A DNA stretch of 64,000 bases from Subtercola frigoramans (GCF_016907385.1 NZ_JAFBBU010000001.1:1860001-1924000), one strand, 5' to 3'; counted from the first letter of the stretch, positions 34,987-46,048 are shown. Notes: generated by a model from the sequence alone, not told the origin. A program made the numbers and translations.

Positions 34987-34992
34987 TGCGCC

Positions 34993-35622
34993 GTGCGCGT
35001 TTTAGGGATCGACCCGGGACTCACCCGCTGCGGCGTGGGCATCGTCGACGTGTCGCAGAACCGCCGCGCCACGCTCGTGCACGTGACCGTCATCCGCACA
35101 CCCGCGGGAGAGAAGCACGAGAATCGCCTTCTCACCATCAGTGACGGGATCGAACGCCTTCTCGACGAGTACCGCCCCGAGCGCGTTGCACTCGAGCGCG
35201 TCTTCGCCGACACGAATGTCAGCACGGTCATGGGTACCGCCCAGGTCAGTGGCATCGCGATGCTCGCTGCGGTCAAACGACTGCTGCCCATCGGAATGCA
35301 CACCCCGACGGAGGTCAAGGCAGCGGTGACCGGTTACGGTCAGGCCGACAAGAAACAGGTCGGCACCATGGTCGCCAAGATCCTCCGCCTCGAAGAGATT
35401 CCGAAACCAGCTGACGCGGCGGACGCGCTCGCGCTGGCGATCTGCCACGCGTGGCGTTCCCCGCTGGGCGCCCTCGCCGCGACTGCCATGACCGACCTTC
35501 ACGGCGGCGCGGCATCGCGCGAACGCCCGACCAGCCGGCCGACCAGCGCCCAGGCCGCGTGGCTGGCAGCAGAGCAGGCCGCGAAGGCAGCCAGCCCCGA
35601 ACGCCGCGGCCTGCGACGCTGA
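34993..35622 (+). CDS. ruvC: Holliday-junction endodeoxyribonuclease RuvC
   Basis: 209-aa resolvase cutting four-way junctions together with RuvAB. First catalytic Asp is D7 ([15 protein letters not shown]); further acidic residues lie in [17 protein letters not shown] and [17 protein letters not shown]. The core ends near residue 165; a C-terminal tail rich in Ala/Arg/Gln follows, a little longer than the E. coli enzyme. GTG start set by the -10 placed 6 nt upstream. Confidence 0.97.
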   Translation: MRVLGIDPGLTRCGVGIVDVSQNRRATLVHVTVIRTPAGEKHENRLLTISDGIERLLDEYRPERVALERVFADTNVSTVMGTAQVSGIAMLAAVKRLLPIGMHTPTEVKAAVTGYGQADKKQVGTMVAKILRLEEIPKPADAADALALAICHAWRSPLGALAATAMTDLHGGAASRERPTSRPTSAQAAWLAAEQAAKAASPERRGLRR

Positions 35623-35737
35623 ACCGAGCACTCGGGCACCCGGCTCGCGGCACTCCGAGCCTCCAGCCTGCAGCTCTCCGGGCATCCACCCTGCGGCGCG
35701 CCGGGCGAACAGGTGTTCGAAAGTCTGCAGCTCAGCG

Positions 35738-35743
35738 TAGGGT
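35738..35743 (+). promoter_or_regulatory. -10 element (TAGGGT) for leaderless ruvA
   Basis: TAGGGT is followed by GGTTTC and the ruvA GTG at 35750. The 127-bp ruvC-ruvA gap thus seems to carry a separate promoter. Confidence 0.6.
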
Positions 35744-35749
35744 GGTTTC

Positions 35750-36376
35750 GTGATCTCCAGTCTTCGCGGCACCGTCATCAGCACGTTCGGCACGGGTGCC
35801 GTGATCGAGGTGGGCGGCGTCGGGTTCTCGGTGCAGCTCACGCCCGCCCACGCACTCTCGTTGAGGCTCGGTGACGAGGCGCGCGTGCTCACCAACCTCA
35901 TCGTGCGGGAGGATTCACTCTCGCTCTTCGGGTTCGCCGACTCTGAATCGCTCGAGATCTTCTCGCTCCTCGTCGCCGTCACCGGCGTTGGCCCTAAATC
36001 GGCGATGGGGGTGCTCGCCGCCCTGACTCCGACCGAGATCGCCCGGGCCGTCAGCGCCGACGACGACAGCGTCTTCCGCAAAGTCACGGGCATCGGGCCC
36101 AAGACCGCGAAGCTCATCGTGGTGTCGCTCACCGGCAAGGTCGCTGCGTTCACTCTCAGCCAGCCCGGCAGGCCCACCTTCGTGCCGGCGTCGACCGTGC
36201 ATGACGATGTTCTCGTCGCCCTCGTCGGCCTCGGCTGGAATGAACGCAACGCATCTGAAGCACTCGACCGCGTGCTCGCCGACTCGAGTGACGACGAGAA
36301 GAACAGCATGCAGGTCCTCCTCCGGCGCTCGCTCACAGAACTCGGCCCACGACAGAGTTCGGCGGGGCCCCGATGA
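35750..36376 (+). CDS. ruvA: Holliday-junction branch-migration protein RuvA
   Basis: 208-aa junction-binding tetramer subunit that loads the RuvB motor. The N-terminal OB fold ([31 protein letters not shown]), two helix-hairpin-helix motifs ([20 protein letters not shown] and [16 protein letters not shown]) and the C-terminal domain III ([19 protein letters not shown]) are all present. It overlaps ruvB by 4 nt (ATGA). Confidence 0.97.
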   Translation: MISSLRGTVISTFGTGAVIEVGGVGFSVQLTPAHALSLRLGDEARVLTNLIVREDSLSLFGFADSESLEIFSLLVAVTGVGPKSAMGVLAALTPTEIARAVSADDDSVFRKVTGIGPKTAKLIVVSLTGKVAAFTLSQPGRPTFVPASTVHDDVLVALVGLGWNERNASEALDRVLADSSDDEKNSMQVLLRRSLTELGPRQSSAGPR

Positions 36377-37464
36377 GCCCGTTCGACAGAGACGCCGCCG
36401 ATGAACTCCTGCAGCCCGACATGATGGGCTCCGAGGCAGAGATCGCATTCGAGGGGGCCCTCCGGCCCAAGAGCCTGGCAGAGTTCGTCGGCCAACAACG
36501 GGTTCGCGGTCAGCTTCAACTGCTGCTGGATGCTGCGACCATCCAGAACCGCACCCCCGACCACATTCTGCTCGCCGGCCCGCCCGGGCTCGGCAAGACC
36601 ACCCTCGCCATGATCGTGGCTCATGAGAGCGGGCGCCCGCTTCGACTCTCGAGCGGTCCGGCGATCCAGCATGCCGGAGACCTCGCAGCAGTGCTTTCCT
36701 CGCTCGTCCCCGGTGAAGTGCTCTTCGTCGACGAGATCCACCGAATGGCCCGCTCAGCCGAAGAGTTGCTGTATCTCGCCATGGAGGATTTCAGGATCGA
36801 CATCATGGTCGGCAAGGGGGCGGGGGCGACATCCATTCCCCTCGACTTGGCACCCTTCACCTTGGTCGGCGCGACGACCCGCTCTGGCTTGTTGCCGAAC
36901 CCGCTCCGGGACCGGTTCGGTTTCACGGCGCACCTCGAGTTCTACGACCCCGCCGAACTCGTGCACGTGCTGCGGCGCGCCGCTGTGATGCTCGAACTGC
37001 AGATAGAGGAGTCCGCTCTGGTCGAGATTGCCGGCCGTTCGCGCGGAACACCCCGCATAGCGAACCGCCTGCTGCGTCGTGTGCGCGACTACGCGCTGGT
37101 CCACGGGGGAGCGGCGACCCGCGACGTGGTCCGTTCAGCGCTCGAGCTCTACGACGTCGACGAGTTGGGGCTGGACAGGCTAGACCGCGCGGTGATGAAC
37201 ATTCTGCTCACCCGATTCGCCGGCGGGCCTGTCGGCCTCAACACGCTGGCCGTCTCCGTTGGCGAAGAATCCGAGACCATCGAATCGGTCGTCGAGCCGT
37301 TTCTGGTGCGTATCGGGCTCATCGTGCGCACGCCGCGCGGCAGAATGGCCACGCGTGCCGGGTGGGAGCACTTCGGGCTCGCCGCACCCGACGAGACGAT
37401 CTCCAGGGCTGTCAGGCCTGCACGAGAGACAGCCCGTCAGCCGCTCTTCGGAGATGAACTATAA
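36373..37464 (+). CDS. ruvB: Holliday-junction branch-migration ATPase RuvB
   Basis: 363-aa AAA+ motor. Walker A G69-PPGLGKTT, Walker [11 protein letters not shown], sensor 1 [19 protein letters not shown] and the C-terminal winged-helix domain ([20 protein letters not shown]). N-terminal extension of about 20 residues is normal for actinobacteria. TATAAT at 37460-37465 overlaps its stop and may initiate transcription of yajC. Confidence 0.98.
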   Translation: MSPFDRDAADELLQPDMMGSEAEIAFEGALRPKSLAEFVGQQRVRGQLQLLLDAATIQNRTPDHILLAGPPGLGKTTLAMIVAHESGRPLRLSSGPAIQHAGDLAAVLSSLVPGEVLFVDEIHRMARSAEELLYLAMEDFRIDIMVGKGAGATSIPLDLAPFTLVGATTRSGLLPNPLRDRFGFTAHLEFYDPAELVHVLRRAAVMLELQIEESALVEIAGRSRGTPRIANRLLRRVRDYALVHGGAATRDVVRSALELYDVDELGLDRLDRAVMNILLTRFAGGPVGLNTLAVSVGEESETIESVVEPFLVRIGLIVRTPRGRMATRAGWEHFGLAAPDETISRAVRPARETARQPLFGDEL

Positions 37465-37543
37465 TTCAAGCTGGCGTTCAGCCCCGATCAGTACACTAGG
37501 GCCGTCACTCTCCCCCCAAAGTTTTGGAAGGCTCTTACCTGTA

Positions 37544-37999
37544 ATGGACCCGTTAACCCTGATCATGCTGGCCGTGCTGGCCGTACTCATCATCTTTATG
37601 GTGCGCAACAGCCGCAAGCGCAAGCGTGAGACAGAAGAGTTGGTCGAGAAGATCGTCGAGGGCGCCTACGTCATGACGAACTTCGGCGTCTACGGCACCA
37701 TCCTGAACATCGATGTCGAGAACAACCAGGTTCTCCTCGAGACGACACCGGGAACGGTTCTCAAGGTCCACCGCCAGACGGTGACGCGTGTTGTTCCGCT
37801 CGAGGGTGCTTCAGATGCAGAATCCGACGATGAGATCGACGAGAGCATCGAACCGGCGTACGGCGAGCGTATCACTGAGGTAAACTCGACTACTGATGCT
37901 CACGCGGCCGACACCCACTCTGAGACTGGTACCGTTCTGAACGGTGTGCCGGTCGACGAGAACGGCAAGCCACGCACCGACTCCAAGTCGGCCGAGTAG
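37544..37999 (+). CDS. yajC: Preprotein translocase subunit YajC
   Basis: 151-aa single-pass membrane protein of the SecDF-YajC complex. Residues 3-20 (LTLIMLAVLAVLIIFMV) form the membrane segment; the YajC core follows (IVEGAYVMTNFGVYGTILNIDVENNQVLLETTPGTVLKVHRQTV). An acidic Ser/Thr-rich C-terminal tail of about 55 residues extends beyond the usual family length. The ATG at 37544 starts the membrane helix; the longer open frame overlaps ruvB. Candidate -10 boxes are TATAAT 37460 and TACACT 37492. Confidence 0.93.
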   Translation: MDPLTLIMLAVLAVLIIFMVRNSRKRKRETEELVEKIVEGAYVMTNFGVYGTILNIDVENNQVLLETTPGTVLKVHRQTVTRVVPLEGASDAESDDEIDESIEPAYGERITEVNSTTDAHAADTHSETGTVLNGVPVDENGKPRTDSKSAE

Positions 38000-38125
38000 T
38001 CTCAAATCCCCTCTCGACTCCACTGCAGCAGTCCGCCTGCGCCGCCGATCCTCTCATTCACGCGAGAGTGATTCGCTGCGCAGGCGCTGCCGCGTCGGGG
38101 CCGGTATAGAAAGCTGAGTTCGCAG

Positions 38126-39994
38126 GTGGCAAAATCTACCGCCGTCAAGAAAGCCCGACGCACGCTGGTCTGGCTTCTTGTCATCTTCATCGCCCTCACG
38201 GGCGTCAATGCTGCCGGAGCGATCTGGGGCGGCGGTTCCTGGCTTCCGAAGCTCGGCCTCGACCTCGAGGGTGGTACGGAGCTCATCCTGGCGCCGAAGA
38301 TCGCCGACGGTGCTGCCGCGCCGACCGACCAGCAGATCACGCAGGCCGTCTCGATCATCCGGCAGCGAATCGACGCGAGCGGTGTCTCCGAGGCCCAGAT
38401 CTCCACCCAGGGTGGGCAGAACATCGTCGTCTCGATCCCCGGTGTGCCAGACGACGCCACCAAGGCGAGAATCGAGGCATCGGCCAAGCTCGACTTCCGG
38501 CCCGTGCTGGTCAGCAGCGCGGCTACGGTGCCGACGACGACGCCGACACCGGGGCTCGACAGCACGCCGACCGCGTCTCCGACGAACGCCAGTGACCTCG
38601 CCTGGATCACGCCGGCTCTTGAAGACCAATTCCTCAACATCGACTGCAGTTCGACCGCAGTGACGAATGCCGGCCAGGCACCCGTCGACCAACCCCTCGT
38701 CACCTGTGGAGACGACGGGGCGAAGTACATTCTCGGCCCGGTCGAAGTGGCAGGCGAGACCGTCACGAACGCAACCAGCGGCATGGCCCAGACCAGTTCA
38801 GGTTCGTCGACCGGACAGTATGTGGTCAACATCTTCTTCAACGACGAAGGCACTGCACAGTTCGCAGCTGTCACCACTCGGCTCTCCGGTCTCACCGGCG
38901 CCCAGAACCAGTTCGCCATCGTGCTCGACGGCAAGGTCATCTCTGCACCCCGAACCCTCGCAGTGATCACCAACGGCCAGCCGCAGATCTCAGGCAACTT
39001 CACGGCTGAGTCGGCCAAGACCCTGGCAGACCAACTGAAGTTCGGCGCGTTGCCGATCAGCTTCACCGTGCAGAGCCAGAACGTCATCTCGGCAACCCTG
39101 GGTTCCCAGCAACTCCTCAGCGGCCTGATTGCCGGCCTCATCGGCCTCGTACTCGTCGTGCTCTACTCCATCGCCCAGTACCGGGTTCTCGGCCTGGTCA
39201 CGGTGGCCTCCCTTACTGTCGCCGCAACACTGACGTTCCTCGTGGTCGACCTGCTGTCGTGGCGGGCCGGGTTCCGGCTCTCGCTCGCAGGTGTCGCTGG
39301 CCTCATCGTGGCCATCGGTATCACCGCAGACTCCTTCATCGTGTACTTCGAGCGAATACGAGACGAGCTGCGAGACGGCCGCGGCCTCGAGTCCTCCGTT
39401 CAGGCGGGCTGGAAGCGGGCCATCCGCACCATCACGGCATCTGACGCAATCAACTTCCTCGCGGCGGCAACGCTCTACATCCTCGCCGTCGGCAGCGTGA
39501 AGGGCTTCGCCCTGACTCTGGGTATGACGACCATCATCGACCTCGTCGTCGTGATCATGTTCACGCACCCGATCATGACTCTGCTGGCTGAGCTCCCGTA
39601 CTTCAGGGACGGCCACAAGTCGAGCGGGCTGGATCCACGACAGCTGGGAGCCGTCTACCGGGGTCGCGCCCAGTTCAAGACACCGTCTGCAGCCATCCCC
39701 AAGGGCAAGCAGGAGTCGGCAAGCCGCGAGGCAGCCCGCCGCCAGACCATCGCCGAGCGCAAGGCTGCGGGAACAACGACGCTCGTTCTCGATGCACCCA
39801 CCGGTCAGACTACGACTGCTGCACCGAGTGTCGATGTCGTCGAGCCAGCTCGAATCGCACCAGTGTCTGTTGAACCTCTGACGCCCGCTACCGCAGTCAC
39901 CGAAACAGAAGCCCCGCCGACAGCCTCGCCGCCGTCGCCGCCGCCGGTACCACCCGTCCGCAAGAAGCCTCAGTCCAAGGGAAAGAAGCGCTAA
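38126..39994 (+). CDS. secD: Protein translocase subunit SecD
   Basis: 622-aa RND-type membrane protein using proton-motive force to assist Sec export. N-terminal helix (LVWLLVIFIALTGVNAAGAIWG), the signature GLDLEGGTELIL, P1 periplasmic domain with a Thr/Pro-rich insertion (about residues 130-155), then five further helices including LSLAGVAGLIVAIGITADSFIVYFERIRDE. A 110-residue cytoplasmic tail rich in Pro/Thr/Ala follows the core, as in many actinobacteria. GTG start at 38126, TATAGA 16 nt upstream. The stop overlaps secF ATG by 1 nt. Confidence 0.96.
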   Translation: MAKSTAVKKARRTLVWLLVIFIALTGVNAAGAIWGGGSWLPKLGLDLEGGTELILAPKIADGAAAPTDQQITQAVSIIRQRIDASGVSEAQISTQGGQNIVVSIPGVPDDATKARIEASAKLDFRPVLVSSAATVPTTTPTPGLDSTPTASPTNASDLAWITPALEDQFLNIDCSSTAVTNAGQAPVDQPLVTCGDDGAKYILGPVEVAGETVTNATSGMAQTSSGSSTGQYVVNIFFNDEGTAQFAAVTTRLSGLTGAQNQFAIVLDGKVISAPRTLAVITNGQPQISGNFTAESAKTLADQLKFGALPISFTVQSQNVISATLGSQQLLSGLIAGLIGLVLVVLYSIAQYRVLGLVTVASLTVAATLTFLVVDLLSWRAGFRLSLAGVAGLIVAIGITADSFIVYFERIRDELRDGRGLESSVQAGWKRAIRTITASDAINFLAAATLYILAVGSVKGFALTLGMTTIIDLVVVIMFTHPIMTLLAELPYFRDGHKSSGLDPRQLGAVYRGRAQFKTPSAAIPKGKQESASREAARRQTIAERKAAGTTTLVLDAPTGQTTTAAPSVDVVEPARIAPVSVEPLTPATAVTETEAPPTASPPSPPPVPPVRKKPQSKGKKR

Positions 39995-41007
39995 TGGCGA
40001 AGTTCAGCGACCTCGGCAATGACCTCTACAGCGGCAAGCGCTCCTTCAACATCATCGGTCGATGGAAGCTGTGGTACACGATCGCGGCGGTGATGATCCT
40101 GATCTCGGTCGTCGGTCCATTCCTGCGAGGCGGGTTTGTCTTCGGAATCGAGTTCCGGGGGGGCTCGCAGTTCTCCATCTCGGAGGTCTCCAACAAGGAT
40201 CAGCAGCTCGGCGTCGACGCAGTGAAGTCGGTCGACCCAGCCGTAGTGCCCCTCGTGACGACTCTGGGCCAGACGGGTGTGCGCATCCAGACCGACCAGC
40301 TCAGCGACGCCGAGAGCAACCAGGTGCGCGACGCACTGGCCAAGGCATACGACGTTCAACCCAGCGATGTGACGATCAACTTCATCGGGCCCACGTGGGG
40401 TGCAGATATCACCGGCCAGGCCATCCGGGGGCTCGTGATCTTCCTCGCCCTTGCGGCGCTCTTCATGGCGATCTACTTCCGAACGTGGAAGATGGCGGCA
40501 TCGGCCATGATCGCCCTCGTGCATGACCTCGTGATCACCGCAGGAATCTATGGTATCACCGGTTTTGAAATCACTCCCGCTGCCGTGATCGGATTCCTCA
40601 CGATTCTCGGTTATTCCCTGTACGACACCGTGGTGGTGTTCGACAAGATCCGGGAGAACACTCGCGAGATGGGTGACAAGCCCACGAGGACCTTCGGCGA
40701 AACGGTGAACCTCGCCGTCAACCAGACGCTGGTGCGTTCAATCAACACCTCTGTGGTGGCAATGTTGCCCGTCGCCTCGATTCTCTTCATCGGCGCATTC
40801 GTGCTCGGTGCAGGAACTCTGCGCGACATCTCCCTGGCGCTTCTGATCGGAATCGCCGTCGGCACCTATTCGACGATCTTCATCGCCTCTCCGATCTATG
40901 CACAGTTGCGAGAGCGCGAACCGAAGATCAAGAAGCTGAACGCACGGGTTCTCGCAGTCCGGGCGCAACGCGAACCTGTGACCGAAAGCGAAAGCATCTC
41001 GGCGTAG
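39994..41007 (+). CDS. secF: Protein translocase subunit SecF
   Basis: 337-aa partner of SecD. N-terminal helix, [13 protein letters not shown] motif, periplasmic domain, then the five-helix C-terminal block with [27 protein letters not shown] and LNINTS-like [14 protein letters not shown]. Complete and of typical length. Start codon overlaps the secD stop (TAATG), consistent with a coupled yajC-secD-secF unit. Confidence 0.97.
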   Translation: MAKFSDLGNDLYSGKRSFNIIGRWKLWYTIAAVMILISVVGPFLRGGFVFGIEFRGGSQFSISEVSNKDQQLGVDAVKSVDPAVVPLVTTLGQTGVRIQTDQLSDAESNQVRDALAKAYDVQPSDVTINFIGPTWGADITGQAIRGLVIFLALAALFMAIYFRTWKMAASAMIALVHDLVITAGIYGITGFEITPAAVIGFLTILGYSLYDTVVVFDKIRENTREMGDKPTRTFGETVNLAVNQTLVRSINTSVVAMLPVASILFIGAFVLGAGTLRDISLALLIGIAVGTYSTIFIASPIYAQLREREPKIKKLNARVLAVRAQREPVTESESISA

Positions 41008-41050
41008 TGCGACCTCGGGCGGGTGGGATAATAGTGGCGGAGGCAGCCTG

Positions 41051-43300
41051 ATGACCGAAACCACTGCGCCGACCAACGCGTCGCTGCGGAGGCTGGTACC
41101 ACGGCTGTTCTCCCGCGCGCAGCCCGCGGGTGCCGTCGACACTCTGATTCGTACGGTTCGCGCGAATCACCCGAAGGCCGACCTCAGTATCATCGAGCGC
41201 GCCTACACGGTCGCCGAACGTGCCCATGACGGGCAGAAACGACGCAGCGGCGAGCCGTACATCACGCACCCGGTCGCCGTGGCCCAGATCCTTGCGGAAC
41301 TCGGTATCGGCGTCAAGACGATCGCCGCCGCGCTTCTGCACGACACCGTCGAAGACACCGACTATTCGCTTGACGCACTGCGCGCCGAATTCGGCGACGA
41401 AGTGGCCATGCTCGTCGACGGCGTGACCAAGCTCGACAAGGTGAAGTACGGCGAGAGCGCACAGGCAGAGACCGTTCGCAAGATGATCGTCGCCATGTCG
41501 AAAGACATCAGGGTGCTGATCATCAAGCTCGCCGACAGGTTACACAACGCGCGCACCTGGGGTTTCGTGTCTCCGGAATCGTCGACACGCAAGGCGCAGG
41601 AGACGCTGGAGATCTACGCGCCACTGGCCCACCGACTGGGGATCCAGGCGATCAAGTGGGAGCTCGAAGATCTCTCGTTCGCCGTTCTCTCGCCCAAGCT
41701 CTACGTCGAAATCGAGAACCTCGTTCGTCAGCGCACACCCCAGCGTGAAGAGTATGTGCAGCAGGTCATCGACATGGTCACCGACGACCTGAAGACGTCG
41801 AAGATCCGGGGCAAGGTCGCAGGCCGGCCCAAGCAGTACTACTCGATCTACCAGAAGATGATTGTTCGGGGTCGAGAATTCGACGAGATCTACGATCTCG
41901 TCGGCATCCGCGTGCTCGTCAACTCGGTCCGCGACTGTTATGCCGTTCTCGGGTCGATCCACGCGCGGTGGACGCCGATGCCCGGCCGGTTCAAGGACTA
42001 CATCGCCACGCCCAAGTTCAATCTCTACCAGTCGCTGCACACCACGGTCGTGGGGCCCGGCGGCCGAGCAGTCGAGATTCAGATCCGCACCAACGAGATG
42101 CACCAACGCGCGGAGTTCGGTGTCGCCGCCCACTGGAAGTACAAGGAACGCGTCAACTCAGGTAAGACCACCACCGACGACCGCGGTGACACCGACATGG
42201 CCTGGCTGGCGCGCATCTCGGACTGGCAGGCCGAGACCGTCGACCCCGGCGAGTTCCTCGATTCCCTCCGATTCGAAATCGGTGCCAAAGAGGTCTACGT
42301 CTTCACTCCCAAGGGCCGGGTGATCGGTCTGCCCGCTGGTGCGACGCCCGTCGACTTCGCGTACGCCGTCCACACTGAGGTCGGGCACCGCACGATGGGT
42401 GCGAAGGTCAACGGGCGACTCGTGCCGCTGGAGAGCACGCTGACCACGGGCGACGTCGTCGAAGTCTTCACTTCGAAGAACCCGGACTCCGGGCCCAGCC
42501 AGGACTGGCTCAGTTTCGTACAGAGCCCGAGAGCCCGTAACAAGATCCGGCAGTGGTTCACCAAAGAACGCCGCGACGAGGCCATCGAGCAGGGCCGGGA
42601 CTCCATCGCCCGCGCGATGCGCAAGCAGAACCTTCCGCTTCAGAAACTGATGAGCCAGGACTCCTTCTCCGAAGTCGCCTCGCAGCTCAGCTACAACAAC
42701 GTCGAAGCGCTCTACGCAGCGATCGGTGAGGGGCACGTCTCCACCCAATCGGTGATCGAGAAGGTGCTGCAGTCGCTGCAGACGGAGGTCGACAGCGACG
42801 ACAGCGATATCGATGTCGTGGTCGGGAGGCGACCTCGGTCGTCCCACAGCGAATCAGGAGTGCTCGTGCGGGGTGCTCCCGACATCCTCGTGAAGCTCGC
42901 AAAATGCTGCACGCCTGTTCCGGGCGATGAGATCGTCGGGTTCGTCACGCGGGGAGCCGGGGTCTCGGTTCACCAGTCAGACTGCCACAACGTCAAGTCG
43001 CTGCTGCAGGAGCCTGAGCGAATGATCGAGGTCGAATGGGCGCCCTCGTCGAAGAGCGTCTTCCTCGTGCAGATCCAGGTCGAAGCGCTCGACCGCTCTG
43101 GACTGCTCTCCGACGTTACCCGGGTGCTTTCCGAACACCACGTGAACATCCTGTCTGCCACCGTCAGCACCTCACGGGATCGCCTGGCCATCAGTCGTTT
43201 CGTCTTCGAGATGGGCGACACCACGCATCTGGATCGCGTGTTGAACGCCGTCCGCCGCATCGACGCCGTCTACGACGTCTACCGGGTCAGCGGCGGCTAG
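41051..43300 (+). CDS. rel: Bifunctional (p)ppGpp synthetase/hydrolase (Rel)
   Basis: 749-aa stringent-response enzyme that makes and degrades (p)ppGpp. Order of domains: HD hydrolase (about residues 45-200, with [15 protein letters not shown] and [18 protein letters not shown]), synthetase (about 240-350, with [13 protein letters not shown] and [24 protein letters not shown]), TGS ([31 protein letters not shown]), a Cys-containing zinc-finger-like region ([20 protein letters not shown]) and a C-terminal ACT domain. The HD and synthetase motifs look intact. GGAGG 8 nt upstream; a GATAAT -10 lies in the secF-rel gap. Stop shares CTAG with the convergent gene. Confidence 0.97.
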   Translation: MTETTAPTNASLRRLVPRLFSRAQPAGAVDTLIRTVRANHPKADLSIIERAYTVAERAHDGQKRRSGEPYITHPVAVAQILAELGIGVKTIAAALLHDTVEDTDYSLDALRAEFGDEVAMLVDGVTKLDKVKYGESAQAETVRKMIVAMSKDIRVLIIKLADRLHNARTWGFVSPESSTRKAQETLEIYAPLAHRLGIQAIKWELEDLSFAVLSPKLYVEIENLVRQRTPQREEYVQQVIDMVTDDLKTSKIRGKVAGRPKQYYSIYQKMIVRGREFDEIYDLVGIRVLVNSVRDCYAVLGSIHARWTPMPGRFKDYIATPKFNLYQSLHTTVVGPGGRAVEIQIRTNEMHQRAEFGVAAHWKYKERVNSGKTTTDDRGDTDMAWLARISDWQAETVDPGEFLDSLRFEIGAKEVYVFTPKGRVIGLPAGATPVDFAYAVHTEVGHRTMGAKVNGRLVPLESTLTTGDVVEVFTSKNPDSGPSQDWLSFVQSPRARNKIRQWFTKERRDEAIEQGRDSIARAMRKQNLPLQKLMSQDSFSEVASQLSYNNVEALYAAIGEGHVSTQSVIEKVLQSLQTEVDSDDSDIDVVVGRRPRSSHSESGVLVRGAPDILVKLAKCCTPVPGDEIVGFVTRGAGVSVHQSDCHNVKSLLQEPERMIEVEWAPSSKSVFLVQIQVEALDRSGLLSDVTRVLSEHHVNILSATVSTSRDRLAISRFVFEMGDTTHLDRVLNAVRRIDAVYDVYRVSGG

Positions 43301-43875
43301 GCGCACCACCCCTCGAGAGTTCTGTTCAGCCGGGCGAGGGCGCGGATGCGGTGAGGGATTCCGGGAGATCGGTCCAGCCGTTCGACACACTTCTCGACAG
43401 TCACGCTGCACTCGGAAAAAAGGCGCGCCAGCGTTTCAGCTTCGCTCGCACCGAACACCGCGTTGAGCCGCACCAGGTCGATCGCCGTGCGCACGGGGGA
43501 GGTCAGTGAGACACCGTCGACCTCGACGACGTCGCCGGAACGGAGCGCCACCTCCCTCACCCGGAGGCGCGGTTGGGCAACGGGACGTGAGTTTCCTCCG
43601 ACGGGAATGCAGAAACTGTGCACAGCCGGCGGCCGGGGGAGCGCGCCATAGACCCACAGCGCACTGTTGCATTCGACGATCGCCCTCGCCGGCATCAGAG
43701 AGCTGAGCACGCCCAGCCTCAAGGCGAGGGTGTGCGGTTCATCGACACTGGTGAAAGCGTCGTCGATCGCGATCGTTTCACCGTCGAGCCGCATGGCGTG
43801 GAGCTCGGCGATATCGAAGTCGTGGGGGTTCAGACGGCTGGCGGAAGCAAGGATGCGGGGGAGGGAAGTGGGCAT
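43297..43875 (-). CDS. AbiEi-antitoxin-like protein of unknown function
   Basis: 192-aa protein from the ATG at 43875; an in-frame GTG at 43914 would add 13 residues. The pattern [26 protein letters not shown]...[34 protein letters not shown] resembles the AbiEi-type/DUF559-neighbour family common in Actinobacteria, in which a winged-helix part precedes a nuclease-like or regulatory part. No toxin partner is adjacent, and the N-terminal helix-turn-helix is poorly conserved. It may be a degenerate family member. The stop codon overlaps the rel stop within CTAG. Confidence 0.5.
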   Translation of the reverse strand: MPTSLPRILASASRLNPHDFDIAELHAMRLDGETIAIDDAFTSVDEPHTLALRLGVLSSLMPARAIVECNSALWVYGALPRPPAVHSFCIPVGGNSRPVAQPRLRVREVALRSGDVVEVDGVSLTSPVRTAIDLVRLNAVFGASEAETLARLFSECSVTVEKCVERLDRSPGIPHRIRALARLNRTLEGWCA

Positions 43876-44010
43876 GCCCTTATGTTCCCGCCTGGGCCGT
43901 TGCCCGCTCTTCACAGACGACCGAACTGTGGAAACACCGCCTCCTCCCGGGGGCAGGGGAGGAAGACAGCCCAGCTGGTTTGCGCCGTCAGGCCGGGCGG
44001 TTGGGTTGTG

Positions 44011-45240
44011 TCATCCCAGGGCGTCGAGCCAGATCTTGCGGGCATCCAGAGCTTCCTGGAGTTCTGCGACTTTGCGCTTGTCGCCGGCATCCTGTGCAGC
44101 ATCGATCTCGACCTGGAGCTTCGCGATCGCGTCGGTCAGCTGGCCAGCAAGACCCTCGGCGCGGGCCTTCTTCTCGGGATTGTTCTTCTGCCAGAAGTCT
44201 TCGTCGAGCTTGCGCACGGCAGCCTCGACCTTTCGCAGTCGTTCGTCGACCGACTTCACGTTTTCTCGGGGGACCTTGCCGATCTCATCCCATTGGCGCT
44301 GGATGTCGGCCAGCTTGGTGCGAGCAGCAGTGCGGTCTTTCTCCGTCAGCAACGTCTCAGCGTCAGCGAGAAGCGCGAGCTTCTTCGTGAGGTTCTCAGA
44401 GAACTCTTCGTCGTCTTTGGCGATGGTCTCGCTGCGTGCGGCGTAGAGGAGATCACCGGCGGCCTTGAACTTCTCCCACAGGGTGTCATCGACGCGCTTG
44501 CCGGCCCGGCCGGCATTCTTCCATTCGGCCAGCAGGTCGCGGTACGTGTTGACGCCCTCAGCGCCTTGCGAGGCGAGCGCCTCCGCACGTTCGACAAGCT
44601 GCTGTTTCTTGGAGCGGGCATCACGATGAGTGGTGTCGAGTTCGGCGAAGAACGCCTTGCGGTGGCCCTCGATGGTCGTGCGGGCGTCGCGGAATCGCTT
44701 CCAGAGTTCACCGGCCTCGGTTCGAGGGAGCCTCGGCCCCTCCTGCTGGTGCTTCTGCCAACGGGAGAAGAGCTCGTCTAGCTGCGCGGTGACGGTCTTC
44801 CACTGCGCCTTGGCCGGGTCGGCAGCAGCCAGCGCCTCGACGTCAACCACGATGGCCGTACGTTCGGCGACTGCCTCGGCGATCTGTGCCTTGGCCTCCC
44901 CCTGCTGCTTTTCGGTGAGCGAGGTGACGACAACAGAAAGAGCATCGACGCGCTTCTTCAGCGCCTCGAGGTCGCCGATGGCGTTCGCTGTCTCGATGGC
45001 ACCCGAGAGCGATGCGACGGCCTTGCTGACGTCTGCCGCAGAGGCACCGCGTTTCACCCGCTGCTCGAGAAGCGTCACCTGTCCCGCGAGATCGGTGAAC
45101 TTGCGCTCGAAGTACGCCAGGGCTTCCTCGGGCGTTCCGTCTGGATATTGGCCGACGACGCGCTCGCCAGAGGCCGCACGAAGGTAGACCGTTCCGGTTT
45201 CATCGACGCGTCCCCATGGGTGCTGGTCACTACTGATCAC
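44011..45240 (-). CDS. DUF349-repeat coiled-coil protein
   Basis: 409-aa, highly charged, almost entirely helical protein made of DUF349-type repeats (units such as KAQWKTVTAQLDELFSRWQKHQQEGPRLPRTEAGELWKRFRDARTTIEGHRKAFFAELD recur with W, F and R at regular spacing). Actinobacterial members are abundant but functionally uncharacterised. GTG at 45240 is preferred over 45249 because TAGGGT ends 7 nt upstream and overlaps the latter. Follows the divergent-looking but co-directional cyclophilin gene. Confidence 0.88.
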   Translation of the reverse strand: MISSDQHPWGRVDETGTVYLRAASGERVVGQYPDGTPEEALAYFERKFTDLAGQVTLLEQRVKRGASAADVSKAVASLSGAIETANAIGDLEALKKRVDALSVVVTSLTEKQQGEAKAQIAEAVAERTAIVVDVEALAAADPAKAQWKTVTAQLDELFSRWQKHQQEGPRLPRTEAGELWKRFRDARTTIEGHRKAFFAELDTTHRDARSKKQQLVERAEALASQGAEGVNTYRDLLAEWKNAGRAGKRVDDTLWEKFKAAGDLLYAARSETIAKDDEEFSENLTKKLALLADAETLLTEKDRTAARTKLADIQRQWDEIGKVPRENVKSVDERLRKVEAAVRKLDEDFWQKNNPEKKARAEGLAGQLTDAIAKLQVEIDAAQDAGDKRKVAELQEALDARKIWLDALG

Positions 45241-45250
45241 AGAAATCACC

Positions 45251-46048
45251 CTACTGCACGGTGACGCTGGTGATCGTGGTGGGTACGGCGGGCGTCTCCG
45301 TTCCCTGGGTCACGCCGGCAGAGATGATGGAGGTCTGCAACTGGTCCATTCCGCTCGTGACCTGGCCGATCACGGTGTAGCCACCGGCCGTGTCCGCAGG
45401 AATCGTGCTGTCCTGGTAGACGATGAAGAACTGGCTGCCCTGGCTGTAACCCTGTGCTGACTGGCGGGCCATCGCGATCGTGCCCGCGGGGTAGACGTTG
45501 TCTGCCGGTGCGTTCTCGACGGGACCGTAGTAGTAGCCGGGGCCACCGCTGCCGGTGCCTGTCGGGTCGCCGCACTGGAGCACGAAGATACCCGTCACTG
45601 TCAACCGGTGGCAGGTCACATTGGTGTAGAAGCCCGACTTGATGAGCGAGATCGTCGACGAGGCAGCCTGCGGTGCTGCGATTCCGTCGAGTGTGAAATT
45701 CAGTGCCACATCGTTCAGGGTGAGGGTGCCGGTCCAGTTGCGACCGTCGGCGAGCGTCGATGGCGGCACGTCACCGCTGTTCGAGTCGGCGTTGGGCGTG
45801 GCGGTCGGTGACGGCGTCGGTGCGGCCGATGCCGAGGGAGACGGTACGGGTGTGCCAGGGCCGCCAGAGAAGTAGAAGACCTGCACAACGATGGCGACGA
45901 TCACCACCACCAGCACCACGATCACAGAGACGAGGTTGTCGCGCTTGCGCCGACTCACCTGTCCCGCGTGAACGGTCTGGCGTGCCTGGTAATTGCGCAG
46001 CCGCTGTTTCGATTCCCGCGACTCGCGCTCTGAATTGCTGGGTGCCAC
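45251..46048 (-). CDS. Cyclophilin-type peptidyl-prolyl isomerase, membrane-anchored
   Basis: 265-aa protein catalysing proline cis-trans isomerisation. A basic N-terminal region (residues 1-38), one transmembrane segment (LVSVIVVLVVVIVAIVVQVFYF) and a Pro/Ser/Thr linker precede the cyclophilin domain. Domain motifs: AAPQAASSTISLIKSGFYTNVTCHRL, FVLQCGDPTGTGSGGPGYYYG, AGTIAMARQSAQGYSQGSQFFIVYQDS. The active-site Arg of HRx(V/I)xxF-type cyclophilins corresponds to CHRLTVTGIFVLQCGD. The topology puts the domain outside the cell. GTG start with GGAGG 4 nt upstream. Confidence 0.92.
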   Translation of the reverse strand: MAPSNSERESRESKQRLRNYQARQTVHAGQVSRRKRDNLVSVIVVLVVVIVAIVVQVFYFSGGPGTPVPSPSASAAPTPSPTATPNADSNSGDVPPSTLADGRNWTGTLTLNDVALNFTLDGIAAPQAASSTISLIKSGFYTNVTCHRLTVTGIFVLQCGDPTGTGSGGPGYYYGPVENAPADNVYPAGTIAMARQSAQGYSQGSQFFIVYQDSTIPADTAGGYTVIGQVTSGMDQLQTSIISAGVTQGTETPAVPTTITSVTVQ

